Assembly: GCA_021613375.1 (NCBI GenBank)
Contig: CM038702.1
Coordinates: forward strand, 24,492,349-24,556,348
Reading direction: 5' to 3'
From: Megaleporinus macrocephalus
Taxonomy: Eukaryota; Chordata; Actinopteri; Characiformes; Anostomidae
DNA: 64,000 nt
Of the stretch, positions 46,871-57,999 are shown one piece after another. Position numbers and translations under genes: made by a program. The notes under the pieces are model-generated. The model did no database searches. It saw only the letters and a program-made list of their open reading frames with translations, and had not been told where the DNA came from. Each line of letters begins with the position of its first letter. The first letter of the stretch is position 1.

Positions 46871-48235
46871 TTTGGCTCAGAATGCTATCGTAGCACTTCT
46901 GTAGCATGCAAGTAAGCTTGTTTATGGCAGATGACGTGATGGTTACAGTTTACATTTCAGCTGGAGCACTGCTTTAAAGTTATGGTTGTTAAGTTATGGG
47001 TAATCCAATACATTCAACATTTTTACAGAAATGCAGCTTAATGTTAGCAGAGTCTCCATTTTTTTAATGTATGGCTGGAAAGTCAGTTTAATCATTTCAC
47101 TTTCTATATAGAATATAGTCTATAATCAGTTTTTATCTTCCGCAACTATTAGTGGCTCGAATCTAATTTGCTGCCTAAATGTGACTTTGTTGTCTGCTTT
47201 AGTGTGACCCATATCTGACTTTACTCTGAACTGATCACACTCCTGAGCTGACCTTTATGTACAGAAAGAAGAAAGAAGACCAGTCTACTGGCACATTCCT
47301 CCAATGGACACAGCTGTCCTTTACAATTACCTACTGCAGAAAGAAGAAAGCTAGTAAAGGAGCAATTCCAAAATGATGATACATGCGTTACATAAAGACA
47401 CTTAATCTGTGTGAAGCTGATTTGCTTCTTTCTGTTCTTTACATATCATTGAAATAAAGATGCTACATTGAAGTAAACCTGCTTGAAAGCACTGTGTTTG
47501 CTTGTTTAATCTGTCCCGGCTTGCCATGCACAATCAAAGACAAAAAGCTTATTCATGATATCATATGCTTTGAACACATCAGGTTCTTTTTCCACATGTA
47601 GGATATCATGATGAAGATTGAGTTGGACTGACATAAAGGTGTATGAACCTGACTGTTGAGACAAAGAAGACAAACCTGTGTCACATATGAAGAAAACAAT
47701 AACCGTGGGTAAGCCTAATTACAGGCCTACCCAATTAAGAGATTTTTAAATAATGTGAGCTGATGTCTCTGTTTTATGGCCAATTAAATAAATCTGCCTT
47801 TTTCCTGGCCCTCTGTCCCACCGTTGGGACACCAAGGTCTGGACCTCGGTAGATTTAGAAGGTTTTTTTCACGTATCTCAATTCATGAATTTTGATTGAG
47901 TAGCTACCTCCCTGTTAGCTGAGGTTTGCTAGAGAAAGACATTTTAAATAGATGCTTATTCTGTAATCTGTGAAGACAGAGAAGGAAGAGAGCAAAAGAG
48001 GTCAAGTAAATAAAATCACTGTACCTATGAAATGATCTAGTACATATAAGTCCTACGGTATATTTTAGCTGGAAATAAATAAATTAAAAGTAAATGAGCA
48101 AACAAATTTGATAGGGCAACTGGAGTTCATGGTTCAGTTATAGCTGTTCACAGACTGGAGGGATGAGAAAGGAATAGATGAAAGTAAGGAAAATTAAGAA
48201 AAGAAAGAAGCACTCAAGTTTCAAACAGAGACTCT
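46871..48235. other. Unassigned sequence with two adjacent hairpins
   Basis: GTCCCA-CCGT-TGGGAC (47815-47830) is followed directly by ACCAAGGTC-TG-GACCTCGGT (47831-47850), two short inverted repeats with small loops. A reiterated CAGAAAGAAGAAAG word occurs at about 47261 and 47337. No gene recognised. Confidence 0.5.
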
Positions 48236-48485
48236 TTTTTTGGTATTTAGCTTATTAAACTGTAAATACTGTTTGACCAGAGGAGGATGGGTCTCCCCTT
48301 GTGAGTCTGGTTCCTCCCAAGGTTTCTTCCTCCAGTCTGAGGGAGTTTTATTGCCACTGTTGCCTCTGGCTCTCTGGGGGATATATATGTTGTAACTGTC
48401 TGTTTTCAAAACTTCTGTAGAACTGCTTTGTGACAACATGGTTGTAAAAAGCGCTACACAAATAAACTGGAATTCAATTTAATTA
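48236..48485 (-). repeat. Dispersed repeat (AATTCAATT ... TTGTATAG family)
   Basis: Read on the minus strand: AATTCCAGTTTATTTGTGTAG, TTTACAACCATGTTGTCACA, CGAAGCAGTT-like, AAACTCCCTCAGACTGGAGG and AAACCTTGGGAGGAACCAGA. It is colinear with the left part of 56930-57740 in the opposite orientation. This family, from memory, is very common in characins and catfishes. A 72-codon frame through it (48221-48439) is shared with the other copy because the DNA is homologous, not because it is translated. Confidence 0.75.
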
Positions 48486-49365
48486 AACTGTCTGATATAG
48501 GTTACATTTTTGCCAAACCTCATTAAAACTTTTATCCTATTTGCCATGCTGCTCAAGCCTTCACCCATTTAAAATCTAAAATAGATATAATAAAAATGTG
48601 AATTGTGTGTTTCCTTGTTTTCTTGTGAATCGAGCATGCTGGATGATGTCAGTTGACACAGTCTTGTATCAGGCAGAAGCAGTGGAAAAGGCATAATGAT
48701 GACTGCACTGCTGCCAGCAATAAACTACAGCCTGATGTTATTGCAGTGTGTAGTGCTCTCGAAGACTGTGCCTACCTTTTTTTTTCAGGTCTACTACTTA
48801 AGTATGTATTTCTGCCTTTGCCACTTGTTAATACATTTAAATATCTCTTCACAGTGGATGTGAATAATGTGCAGGTGTTGAGCCCTATGCTATTGCACAG
48901 AGCTCCAATGTTTGGATCGATGAGAAAAAGATGAGGGGAAAAAAAAGGAAATTGCAGCTGTGGTAAATAATTCAGTCGCTTGCAGTGAGAGTGCTCCAAG
49001 TAAGTGATATTTTGTGCCACTAAACATTCAGATGATTGAACACTGATAAACAGAGCTGATGATAAATCCATACCTGCTAAGCTGCTGATGCACAACTTGT
49101 TAATTGCTAATAAATTTGCAAAAACAAATAAGTACTGCTATGCTAACAGAGTTGAGAGCCAGAGTACAGGTTTGCGAGGGTACAGGTTTGCTAGGGTACA
49201 GGTTTGCATGTTGTATTTATGAGGATTTTAACATGTCTTTGCCAAATGAACTGGTTTTGACATTTCCAAGTTATTAAAACGTTTGATAGTTCACATTTTC
49301 TTGCTTTTGCTGCCTTTTCTTTCTTTCCTTTTTCTCATGCTGACTGTAGGGGTTGCAGTCTTGTT
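48486..49365. other. Unassigned sequence
   Basis: A 93-codon plus frame (48653-48934) and a 107-codon minus frame (48772-49095) overlap without recognisable domains. The words CAGGTTTGC(T/G)AGGGTA repeat near 49166-49205. Confidence 0.3.
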
Positions 49366-49765
49366 AGGCTTCCTGTTTAAAAGTAATTAGCAGGTAGAAA
49401 TTTAATAGGTGGCACAAATGAATTAATCTCCACTGCTAACTCTGGGTGCAAACCCTAATTCATCAAATGGCTAATTCGCCTCTTAAGTAACAGATGGTCT
49501 CCAACTCTGTAGGTCAAAGCACTGTGGTGACTGGTATTTTCAAATGCCCTAGAGCCGCAGTTATAATCCCCAGCAGTTTTTTTTGTTTTTGCTCCAATGC
49601 ACCTAATTTGACTCACCAGGTAATTATCAACCTCTCTATGAAGCATGTGCACCACATGGACTGCCAGGAATGATATTCAGAACTACTAAAAAATGCTTGT
49701 GGATAAGGTTGAAAAGAAGCTAGCAGAGACACCAATTAGCATGATGTCATTTGCATTGTTTCTGG
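49366..49765. promoter_or_regulatory. Possible conserved noncoding block
   Basis: Repeat-free block with clustered homeobox-type words: AAGTAATTAGCAGGTAG, AAATGAATTAATCTCCAC, CAAATGGCTAATTCGCC and ACCTAATTTGACTCACC, plus a CAGGTAATTATCAACC near the end. It is the densest run of TAATT sites that I noticed in non-repeat DNA here. Conservation untested. Confidence 0.33.
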
Positions 49766-50180
49766 GAACCAGACTTATAGTTGATTAAAATAAAATATGT
49801 AGAAATTCTTATGATTTGTATTATGCTTTAATATCAATTGTATATAGTTTTACATATTTATCACTGAGGAAACACTTTCCATACCACATTTGTTTTTGTA
49901 AACAGAAGAATTTTATCAAGATTTGGACTTGATAAAAAGTTATTGTTTTCCATGTAGTCTTGTTTTGATGAACATGATTTTGATTATTTTGATAATTTCC
50001 ATGTTTGCATCACACTGGAAAAAAAAATGGATAAAAAAATGCAGACAGAAACCTGTTGATACAGAATGTAAATCAAATGTAAATGTAATTCCATTAATAA
50101 CTAATCATGTAATTATATAATTTCATTAATAAATGTAGATGATGACAGTAATAACTGCAGGATTACTTCAGAGTTAGAAG
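49766..50180. other. Unassigned AT-rich sequence
   Basis: A 65-codon frame (49923-50120) with a hydrophobic stretch MNMILIILIISMFAS is present, but AT-rich DNA often yields such frames. Nothing else recognised. Confidence 0.3.
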
Positions 50181-51471
50181 TAGACTCCAAAAAAAATAAA
50201 AATAAAGGAGCACTTAAGTCACACATTGGATCCTGATAAAAAAAAAGATTCATATTGAAAATCTATATAAATATACTACTGATATAAACTATGTAATTCA
50301 TTTAAAACTAAATAAGGGCTGGATTCAAAATCCCAGTGAAAATCAAAGTAAAAAAAAAAAAGGGAACTCATAATGAGACGGTAACCCATAATAAGACTTG
50401 CAGCGTCTACAGCCCCCACGTGCCTCTTCACACTCCAGACAATGTCTGATGCTCCTGATGAGACAGCTGATGGTATCCCGTGCAATCTCCTCCCAGACCT
50501 TGATCAGAGCATCAGTGAGCTGCTGGACAGTCAGTGGTGCAGCTTGGCAGCTTCAGATGCACTGATACATACCATCCCAGAGATTCTTAATTGGATTCAG
50601 GTCTGGGGAACATGAGGGCCAGTCTAAGGCATCAATGATTTCGTCATCCAAGAACTGCCTAACACTCTGGTCACATGAGGCTGGACACTGTCCTGTCCTA
50701 GAAGGACCCCGGGGCTTACTGCACCTGCACAAGGTCTGACAATGGCTCCAAGGATTTCATCTCACTACCTAACAGCAGCCAGGATATAGTTGGCTATCGC
50801 ATGGAGGTTTGTGCAACCCTCTAAAGATATGCCTCCCCTGATCATCACTGACCCGTCGCCTATCCGGTCATGGCTGCATGATATTGCAGGCAGCATAATG
50901 TTCCTAGTGGACGTCTGGGCCTCATGCCACCCTCATGGATTCTGTTTCTGACAGTCCGGTCAGTAATATGCACATGAGTAACCCACTGTAGGTCATCTTG
51001 AAGGGTTTGGCATTGCTCCTCCTGTTCTTCCCTGCATATAGGATCAGATACCTGTCCTGCTGCTGGGTTGATGCCCTTCTATCATCCTGTCCTAGTCTCC
51101 TCGGATAACAGCCCATTTCCTGGCAGCTGGACTATGTGTGCCAACTGGGCTGCAGGTACCACCTGATTCCACCAGCTGTAACAAAAACACTAGCAAAATG
51201 CAAAACTGGAGAAGACTCAGTCAGGAAGAATGAGGAGAGAGTAACTGTCTGTGGCCACCACCTGTGAAATACCACCTGTGAATTCTCTGTTAGAAGGTTA
51301 TCTTGCTGTTTCTTCTTCAGTGCAGCTTGTGTTACTTTCATTTGGACCAAAGCAGATTATACTTATTCTTTCTAACTGGATAGATTGACATACATGAGAA
51401 TGTATCTGACCTGTTGTTACACTGTGATGATTAAGTGTCCACTTAGTATTTTTGATCAGTATAGTTACACT
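50181..51471 (-). mobile_element. Decayed Tc1-like element
   Basis: The left end CTCCAAAAAAAATAAAAATA leads to AAAGGAGCACTTAAGTCACA, and the right end, in reverse complement, ACTATACTGATCAAAAATAC leads to GGACACTTAATCATCACA, matching inverted repeats. The interior on the minus strand contains transposase remnants with several stops and a large internal deletion near 50.85-50.92 kb. Confidence 0.8.
50500..51130 (-). pseudogene. Tc1-like transposase remnant
   Basis: Two pieces survive. At 50922-51116 (minus) the frame reads TQQQDRYLILYAGKNRRS and ends GLSETESMRVA, the N-terminal DNA-binding region just before the catalytic core. At 50.55-50.65 kb the minus strand reads a SPDLNPIKNLWD-type segment (from the plus-strand TTAATTGGATTCAGGTCTGG), the Tc1 region next to the third catalytic residue. 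The catalytic middle is deleted or shifted, so it is inactive. Confidence 0.75.
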
Positions 51472-51840
51472 GCATTAGGCTGAGTTTTGTAAGGGCTCAC
51501 TAGAAAAATCTAACCAGGAGATGTAAGTTGTTGTTGTTTCTAATTCTATGTTCAGTGATGAAAAATCCAGGGTTAAATCTGAGGTGACTGGCTTTTTTCC
51601 AAAGTTTTATAATGTTTAGATCCTATTCCAGAATAAACTCCAACTGTAACTTAGTATAGATACATTTTATGAAAATAATGATTTGGTACGTGTCTATAGC
51701 GCCTCTTGTTTTGTGTAACAATTATCACATTTGTGCCAGATTGGTAAGAGAGTACTGTATAAAAGTCAGAGACCTCTGCTCATTTATTTGATTTCCAGTC
51801 AAAACAGCCATTATGTTATTCATTTGTCAGCATCAGGAAA
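51472..51840. other. Unassigned AT-rich sequence
   Basis: No feature recognised. Confidence 0.4.
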
Positions 51841-52449
51841 CAGTACTGTGCAAATGTCTCAGGCACCTAAGCACATTATTTAAAACCTTTCATTTTGGCA
51901 TTAAGTGTGTTCATGTTGTAAAAACACTGTAAGTCATTAGAATAAGTCCTAATAAATATAAATGTAACAGTCATTTCTTGCAGTTAAAAAGGTAGTTAAT
52001 ATCTTGCGCAATTATACTTAGGTATAAAATGAATATACAGATCCCTCTGCATAAACTGCAGGACTAAAGGCTAAAGATCACAACTGATGTTGCTAAGATG
52101 GCGTTGCATTAACACAGCCATTTTCTTCTGTGATGGACTTACCAGTTGGGCTTGAAAGTATTTTGACAAGCCATTGTCAATAAATATTCTTCATATCTGC
52201 ATCTACAAATGCAAGTTAGGACTGTACATTGCACAACACAAATCATATGTGAACAGCCACAAGACTGTGTGTCAATATTGCCACCATATTTAAATATTTC
52301 CTTGTCCTTTTTTCCTGTATTTATGTTTATTTGCATTCAATTTGATGGCATATGCTGTTTTTTTCGTGTACACAAACACACATATTGCCAAGAAAGATGA
52401 GGCTTTAAGTAATGTGCTTAGGTCCCTAAGGTATAGGCACAACTGCATG
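51841..52449. mobile_element. TIR element with CAGTACTGTGCAAA end (Tc1-like MITE)
   Basis: The left CAGTACTGTGCAAATGTCTC, AGGCACCTAAGCACATTATT pairs with the right end in reverse complement, AGGGACCTAAGCACATTACT, then an unpaired-looking CATGCAGTTGTGC terminus. The length is about 610 bp. The interior at 52199-52262 (ATCTACAAATGCAAGTTAGG, then CATATGTGAACAGCCAC) resembles a segment in the CAACCCC-family Tc1-like element at 20310-20380, suggesting a chimeric or related non-autonomous copy. Confidence 0.65.
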
Positions 52450-53406
52450 TTTTCACTCTGTTTCTTAAAGCTGAAAAATTAAAAACATGCACTCTGTGGC
52501 CATTTTGACCAAACTAGTGGCTTCTGATTTGTGCATATTACTGTAGATCACCTCATAGTCAAAATCTTCAACCAAGCATCCAGGAATATCTCAATTTAAA
52601 CCTGGATAAATCTAATCATCACTCTTTATGAAAGACAAACTGGCGTTAGTGCTTCACGTTTTCTCTAATTTATCTCATTTATGCTATCTTTGCGATGAAA
52701 TGGGATATTGGTCCTCTTTGTAGAGATGTGGCACAATATTTGGAGGGTATTTGTGCATTATGCCAATGCTAATTAAGAGCATTCAGCTGGCATACCTGGA
52801 ATATTCTCATGAAGGAACACAATTGCAAAAATATTTGGGACAAGTAAGAGATGAAATCTTGAGATACCATTCATTTTTCAAATATAAACCCCTTTCACAT
52901 GTAGCCAGCTTAAAAGGATGTAACCTTTGCAGAGTATAAAGCTTGATGAACTTTAGATGCCCTGCTAATAAGGTCTATTGAACATAATTATTAAGCTGAA
53001 AAGTCTAGTCTGGCACTGAAAAATCTGTGAACAAGATAATGAAGATGTAATGAGATAGACCCTCATAGGGCATGACCACTCAATCATGCATATGTATACT
53101 TCTGCACACATGTATATTAATTTGCAGTTATTACACACTCAACCCATCCCTGCCATAACGAAAATCTATCTATCATTGGGGTTTATTTTACGGACCACAT
53201 ATTGGTAGTATATTAAGGTCCTGTAATTTTCTCAATAAAACCCACATTAAACCATTTCTCAATTCATTATTTACTGTCCATTAGTCTTTATTCATGACCT
53301 GTACTAGAACATAACTAGAGGTCTTTTATTTGAGATTTACTAACAATTGCATTATTAGTTGTGATATGCTCAGTATGCACTGTGTAAAGAATGTGTAAAG
53401 CAAATA
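52450..53406. other. Unassigned AT-rich sequence
   Basis: A 62-codon plus frame at 52751-52939 shows no domain. No repeat recognised. Confidence 0.35.
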
Positions 53407-53484
53407 TTTTTTTTTGTGAACAATTTTATTGATTTTGGTAAATTATTATTTTCACAGTATAACAATATAATATAAGAGCATACA

Positions 53485-53545
53485 ACGTTCTCCCCCCTCC
53501 TCTCCCTTTTCCCTTAACCCCTCCCTCCCCTTCCCTGGGTGTGTT
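53485..53545 (-). repeat. G-rich polypurine tract in the L1 3' UTR
   Basis: On the minus strand, GGGAAGGGGAGGGAGGGG (53518-53535) consists of four G-runs with loops of 1-2 bases, a canonical G-quadruplex pattern. More G/A-rich sequence continues to 53491. G-rich tracts in this position are a known feature of mammalian L1 3' UTRs. Confidence 0.8.
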
Positions 53546-53709
53546 GAAGGATCATTGTGCAAAACAAAGTACACCAACATTCAGGACAGTACACTAAGAA
53601 AAACAGAATAAAGCATATCCTCACCAAGGCGAACTGAAAAGACATGAAAATGCTTATAATTAACAGTAAACAACACAGTCATTCAACCAAAACTATCCAA
53701 TGTGCAGCA

Positions 53710-54560
53710 TTAGAAAGAGGTTAATAAAGCCTCCATAGCCTTGAGCGCATCCCTCCAGGCATTGATAGTTTTTGATTTGGCGCCATGCATACGGGCAACC
53801 GCCAACATTGAAATGATATCAAGCATTGACAAAATCCACTGACGTCTTGAGACATGAGTTGGAGGATTCCACCGAATGACCAGCAGGTTTTTTTTGCCGC
53901 TGTTAGAGCACAAAGTAAACAGCCTCTTTTGCTGCTTTGAGATTACAAGTGAGGAGAAATCAATTAAAAGAAAAATAGGTGCAGAGCATGGAATATTATG
54001 GTCCAATACAGCCGTGAGATCCATAGAAATTTGATGCCAAAGATTCTGAACTTGTTCACAAGACCAAAAATAAGTGCCAAGCTCCCCTGAGGAGCACAAG
54101 TTACAAATCGGAGATTGAGCTAAACGCATATGAAACCGTCTTAGTGGAGTCAAATAAAATCTATGTAAAAATTTCCAATGTATTATTTGACGATTAGGAT
54201 TCTTTAAAGATAAACTGATAATTTCCCAGAATTCTCGAAGAATTCTGGATCCTCCAAAACGAGGTCTTTGGACCAGACTGCACACAGCCCAAGCTGTTTG
54301 TAAGAGGCTTTAATTAAAAAAGTATAAATATTAGAGGCCGAGCAAGACTGGTTACTAGAATAGACCGCTTCAAGCACTGGATGGAGCTGTAATACAAGGT
54401 TTAAGGAGGCTCTATGTGAGCTAAGGGCTGATTTAAGCTGGAGATACCTAAACAAAGAGGAACCAGGTAAATTAAATTGCTCTCTGATATCCCCAAAAGA
54501 CCTTAACCCATTTTCATCACAAATATCGGAGAGTGCTAGTGCCATTTCTGTAAAGCACAT
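53710..54560 (-). pseudogene. L1 ORF2 C-terminal region, frameshifted
   Basis: The part of L1 ORF2 protein after the reverse transcriptase, thought to help bind RNA. The upstream frame (54204-54560) carries DICDENGLRSFGDIREQFNL and LFRYLQLKSAL, typical of this region. A frame change near 54.25 kb leads to 53710-54285, with IIHWKFLHRFYLTPLRRFHM and the cysteine cluster CNLCSSGELGTYFWSC. The cluster is shorter than usual and appears to have lost its histidine. The C-terminus ends ALKAMEALLTSF. The reverse transcriptase itself is absent. Confidence 0.85.
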
Positions 54561-54668
54561 TATTGAGCAAACGTTATTAAAATTATATTACTTACCAAAA
54601 TATTTATCTATATTTATCTGCTTTCATCTGCTTTTTCACTACTTTATTGCAGTTTATTACTTAAGAAC

Positions 54669-54773
54669 CATCCATCCATCCATTATCTTCTGCTTTATCC
54701 TGTTAGTCAGGGTCATGGGGGGCTGGAGCCAATCCCAGCGGCATCGAGCAAAGGCAGGGTACACCATGGACAA
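54669..54773 (-). mobile_element. V-SINE tail fragment
   Basis: Starts with (CATC)n at 54669 and continues CATTATCTTCTGCTTTATCC, GGCTGGAGCCAATCCCAGCG, GGTACACCATGGACAAG, and stops abruptly. Only the 3' portion of a minus-strand V-SINE is present; the tRNA-like part is missing. Confidence 0.8.
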
Positions 54774-55143
54774 GTTAATTAAAAACTAAAAAGAGTTTAA
54801 TAATCAATAATACTTAACAATACATTCCATATTTACACACCTTTAAATTTGGAACACATCTTGAAGTATTACAGACATGTTAATTTTCTATTTGTATACA
54901 CTTTATTAGTGACAGGCCACCATCCATGTACGAATACATTTTATAAAAAACAAAGCCTAATTAAAAAGATCTCAAATATGTCTTCCTTACAATGAACTGA
55001 GACTACTGAATACAGGAGTCTCTATTCTGTCCCAGTCTCTAAATGCAGTGGCAGGTGTGTGTATTTAAAATATAGCTACATTTTACATTTTTAGAAGAAT
55101 AGTTTCTATAATACTTACTAGCTACATTTTAATAATATGTATT
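54774..55143. other. Unassigned AT-rich sequence
   Basis: No feature recognised. Confidence 0.4.
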
Positions 55144-55440
55144 TAAAATATCTTGGCAAGGTGGTATAGTGGTTGGAACTGTCGCCTCCCAGTCCGGGTC
55201 ATTCTGTGTGGAGTGAGCATGTTCTCTCTGTGCTTAGGTGGGTTTCCTCCCACAGTCCAAACACATACATGATAGGTTGATTGGTCACGCTAAACTGCCC
55301 GTAGGTGTGAGTGAGTGTTGGCCATGTGATGGACTGGTGAACTGTCCATGGTGTACCCCACCTTCACCCAATTAGGCTGGGATTAGTTCCAGTGACCACG
55401 ACTAGCGTGATGAAGCGTCAGATAATGGATGGATAAAATA
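55144..55440 (+). mobile_element. V-SINE with TAAAATA duplication
   Basis: Plus-strand V-SINE from 55151 to about 55433: CAAGGTGGTATAGTGGTTGG (A-box region), a short gap where the B box should be, GTCATTCTGTGTGGAGTGAG, AGGTGGGTTTCCTCCCACAG, ACTGCCCGTAGGTGTGAGTG and a GGATGGAT tail. TAAAATA flanks it at 55144-55150 and 55434-55440. Confidence 0.85.
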
Positions 55441-56127
55441 CCTTGCTAATTAAGATTTTTTTATTAGCACACTGTTCAAAAATACATAAAAAGAGCCCTT
55501 CCAATCCAACGTTCTATAGCACTTTAAACTTTACTCAGAGTAATCATTTACTAAAGTCTGATCATTCTGTTGACCTAGTGGATACCGATAAGCTAATGTG
55601 GTGAAAAAAGCTTTTAATGAAAGAAACAAGTTTTGAACTTGTTTTATTAGAAAGAAAAAAGAAAACATTTCTGGTATTCCCATCTGAAGTGTTCTTGTGA
55701 GTCAGAAACCGTGTAAATTTGCCGCATGGCTTCTTTCGCTTCACACAGCTATGCTTACATGGCAGCGATGTGTCGCAGTTGTTGCAAGTTTAGCGCTTAT
55801 CTTATCATAATAAAGATAGGTTTCACTGAAGACATGTTGAGGGTGCTGTGCGGTTGCATGTTTAAGAGTGATACCCTGTCAAGCAGCATCTAAGAACAAG
55901 AGAGTGCAACTTACCATATTACCATGAACCTATTAGGAAACAATGTTACGATGTAATCTCCACTCAGAAACCATTTCAAGACTTCATTATGCTGCCATGG
56001 TGGCCGTGCAATAGAATCAGGATTATATAAGCAGTAATAGATGAACAACATTTGCAGCTAAACTATAAATAGTGTGGCATCAACTGTAGCAGCAACCGAG
56101 GTCTACTTTCTAGACAAAAACATTTTT
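55441..56127. other. Unassigned AT-rich sequence
   Basis: No gene recognised; a 60-codon minus-strand frame (55562-55744) has no domain. Confidence 0.35.
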
Positions 56128-56360
56128 TACACAAACCTAATTCCAAAAACGTTGGGACGTATGTGAGATACTAACAAAAACAGAAAGTGATGATACTTCG
56201 ACGTGTATTTAAATAAAAACACTACAAAGATACTGTATGTCATTTGTTGTCCTATTAACGTTTTGTAAACATACTTTCACTCTGAAATGAATGCCTGTGA
56301 CTCTTTCTAAGAAAGCATTCACAACAGCAGGCTCCTCACCCAACTTACAGGTTGCTCGTC
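56128..56360 (+). mobile_element. Left end of a Tc1-like element (CAACCCC family)
   Basis: ACACAAACCTAATTCCAAAA, ACGTTGGGACGTATGTGAG and CATTTGTTGTCCTATTAACG resemble the left end of the family seen at 25903. It may be the lost left part of the remnant at 58000-58730, with a repeat inserted between, but that is inference. Confidence 0.5.
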
Positions 56361-56929
56361 ATCGGTGAGTGTTTGAGATGACCATTGGTTGCCATGATTT
56401 CACTGACGCCAAGTACAAATCCAATGTGTTTTCTCTAAAAATAAAAAAATCCTGAAGATAAAAAGCTTGTCTTTAAATGTAATCCCAGCATAGTGCGCTA
56501 GGCTGTATGCAGTGAGTGTGTGAAAATTACAGTGTTGGTGTTTGCGATTGCTGTCCATTTGCAGTGAAAGCACTACTGTCGCTCCTCCTGCTGTAGTAGA
56601 AACCAAAACTCCGTCCAACCAATATTCATTGGCTATCACCACATTTATTTTGCGCAACTAACTTGCATAAATGTCACTGATTCCGCCCGTTTTACGTTGT
56701 CAAAGTTTGCGCCGTCTCCAGTTTCCAGAACTCACCCGCTGTCCTTAAAATAAGCGAATTTGTTGTGTCATGTTTGCAGCTGATGTGAACACAGGGTTAA
56801 ACAGGTGATTGCATTGATACTTAGATATAAAAGTAATGTTCCTTAACCAGGGGTATTAAAAGTTCTTTTATGGTGCACAATAGCATAAAAATCTAGAAAT
56901 TCAGGTAAATCTTCCAAATGGGCTAAAAC
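56361..56929. other. Unassigned sequence
   Basis: An 85-codon minus frame (56400-56657) shows no domain. No repeat recognised. Confidence 0.3.
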
Positions 56930-57740
56930 CAATTCAATTCAAGTGTATTTGTATAGCACCTTTTACAACAGTGTTGTCACAAAGCAGTTTTAAAAACATG
57001 CAGTTACAACATGTATCCCCCAGTGAGCAAACCAGAGTCGACGGTAGTAAGGAAAAACTCCCTCAGGACTGGAGGCAGAAAACTTGGGAGGAACCAAAAC
57101 TCACAAGGGGAGGCCCATCCTCCTCAGCTCATTTACAGATTAAAGTAAATTTTAAATAAAAGCTGAGAGAATCTCTGTTTGAAGTCTGAATTGTAAAACT
57201 GCACTGGAAGAGGAAGACTCTGACTGAGGCAGTCTCTGACTCAGTCTTTATAAAAAGTGGGAGTTGAACTGAAACATTCCCATCATATCGCAATGCTGGT
57301 ACATCTCCATGACACAGTGGTGCAGTTGATAGTGTAGCAGATGGCACGAATGAAGAGGAGAACTGGTTGGTATCAGGTGAGGAGGAGGCTCTGATGTCCG
57401 TGTTCTACCCACATTCGGCAGGACAGGAGTGCAGTCATTATATCAGGAGGAACAAAGAGACTAAATTAGTTCTGCTTGGGATTATGACTATAGACAATAT
57501 GAAATATTTCAGAGTGTGGTTGGCAACTCCAGCAGATCTAACTATAACAGCATAAACTACAAGGAGAGAGAACCAGAAGGTAACATAGATATGAGAGCAC
57601 CCTGAGACATTGGCATTTTCCCGCTCCACCATCAACAAGCCTGGGTGATTGCTTGAAAGTGGTGGGACAACCTTTGACTCTCTGTCCTTTGACTCCACAA
57701 ATGGTTCTGCGTTAAAAACAGGAATCACGATGTGGGCTCA
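56930..57740 (+). repeat. Dispersed repeat (AATTCAATT ... TTGTATAG family)
   Basis: Begins AATTCAATTCAAGTGTATTT and GTATAGCACCTTTTACAACA, then GTTGTCACAAAGCAGTTTTA, AAACTCCCTCAGGACTGGAG, and a long 3' half with GGCAGGACAGGAGTGCAGTC, CTGCTTGGGATTATGACTAT and CCGCTCCACCATCAACAAGC. The left part is colinear with 48236-48485. The frames of 62-96 codons inside (56971-57159, 57367-57555 plus; 57438-57728 minus) are repeat-derived. Confidence 0.7.
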
Positions 57741-57999
57741 TGAAAACGTTCACAAACTTTTGTCAGAAAACACCTTCAGGGTTTAAGAAATACCAAGGTC
57801 CAAACTGAACTTGCTAAGGGAATTCAATTGTCAGTTTCTCTCTCTCTCTTTCTATCTCTCTTTTTTACTTTTTCTAAAAATGGTGTACCTTCACAATTCT
57901 TAAAGGCATATAGACCCTGTCTCTAGCCCACAGTTAGCTAACTGCTGGGCCTCAATGGTCCCACTCAATGGTGTGTATGATCAGTGTAAATGATTTTGT
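57741..57999. repeat. Unassigned sequence with a CT-rich tract
   Basis: A CT/TTTCT-rich tract at 57834-57865. Nothing else recognised. Confidence 0.5.

Larger units (their letters stand above)
53407..54575 (-). mobile_element. 5'-truncated L1 LINE
   Basis: The 3' end lies at the left: a run of nine T (53407-53415) is the complement of the poly(A) tail, preceded on the minus strand by a 3' UTR. The ORF2 C-terminal part follows. It stops around 54575, a typical 5' truncation. The flanking words CAAATATTT (53401-53409) and CAAAATATTT (about 54596-54605) may be remains of a target duplication. Family from protein resemblance to fish L1 ORF2. Confidence 0.85.

Noticed and set aside
48221..48439. 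Apparent protein similarity between frames at 48221-48439 and 56971-57159 (both MLSQSS ... WEEP)
   Set aside because: Both frames lie in copies of one dispersed repeat, so similarity is explained at the DNA level.
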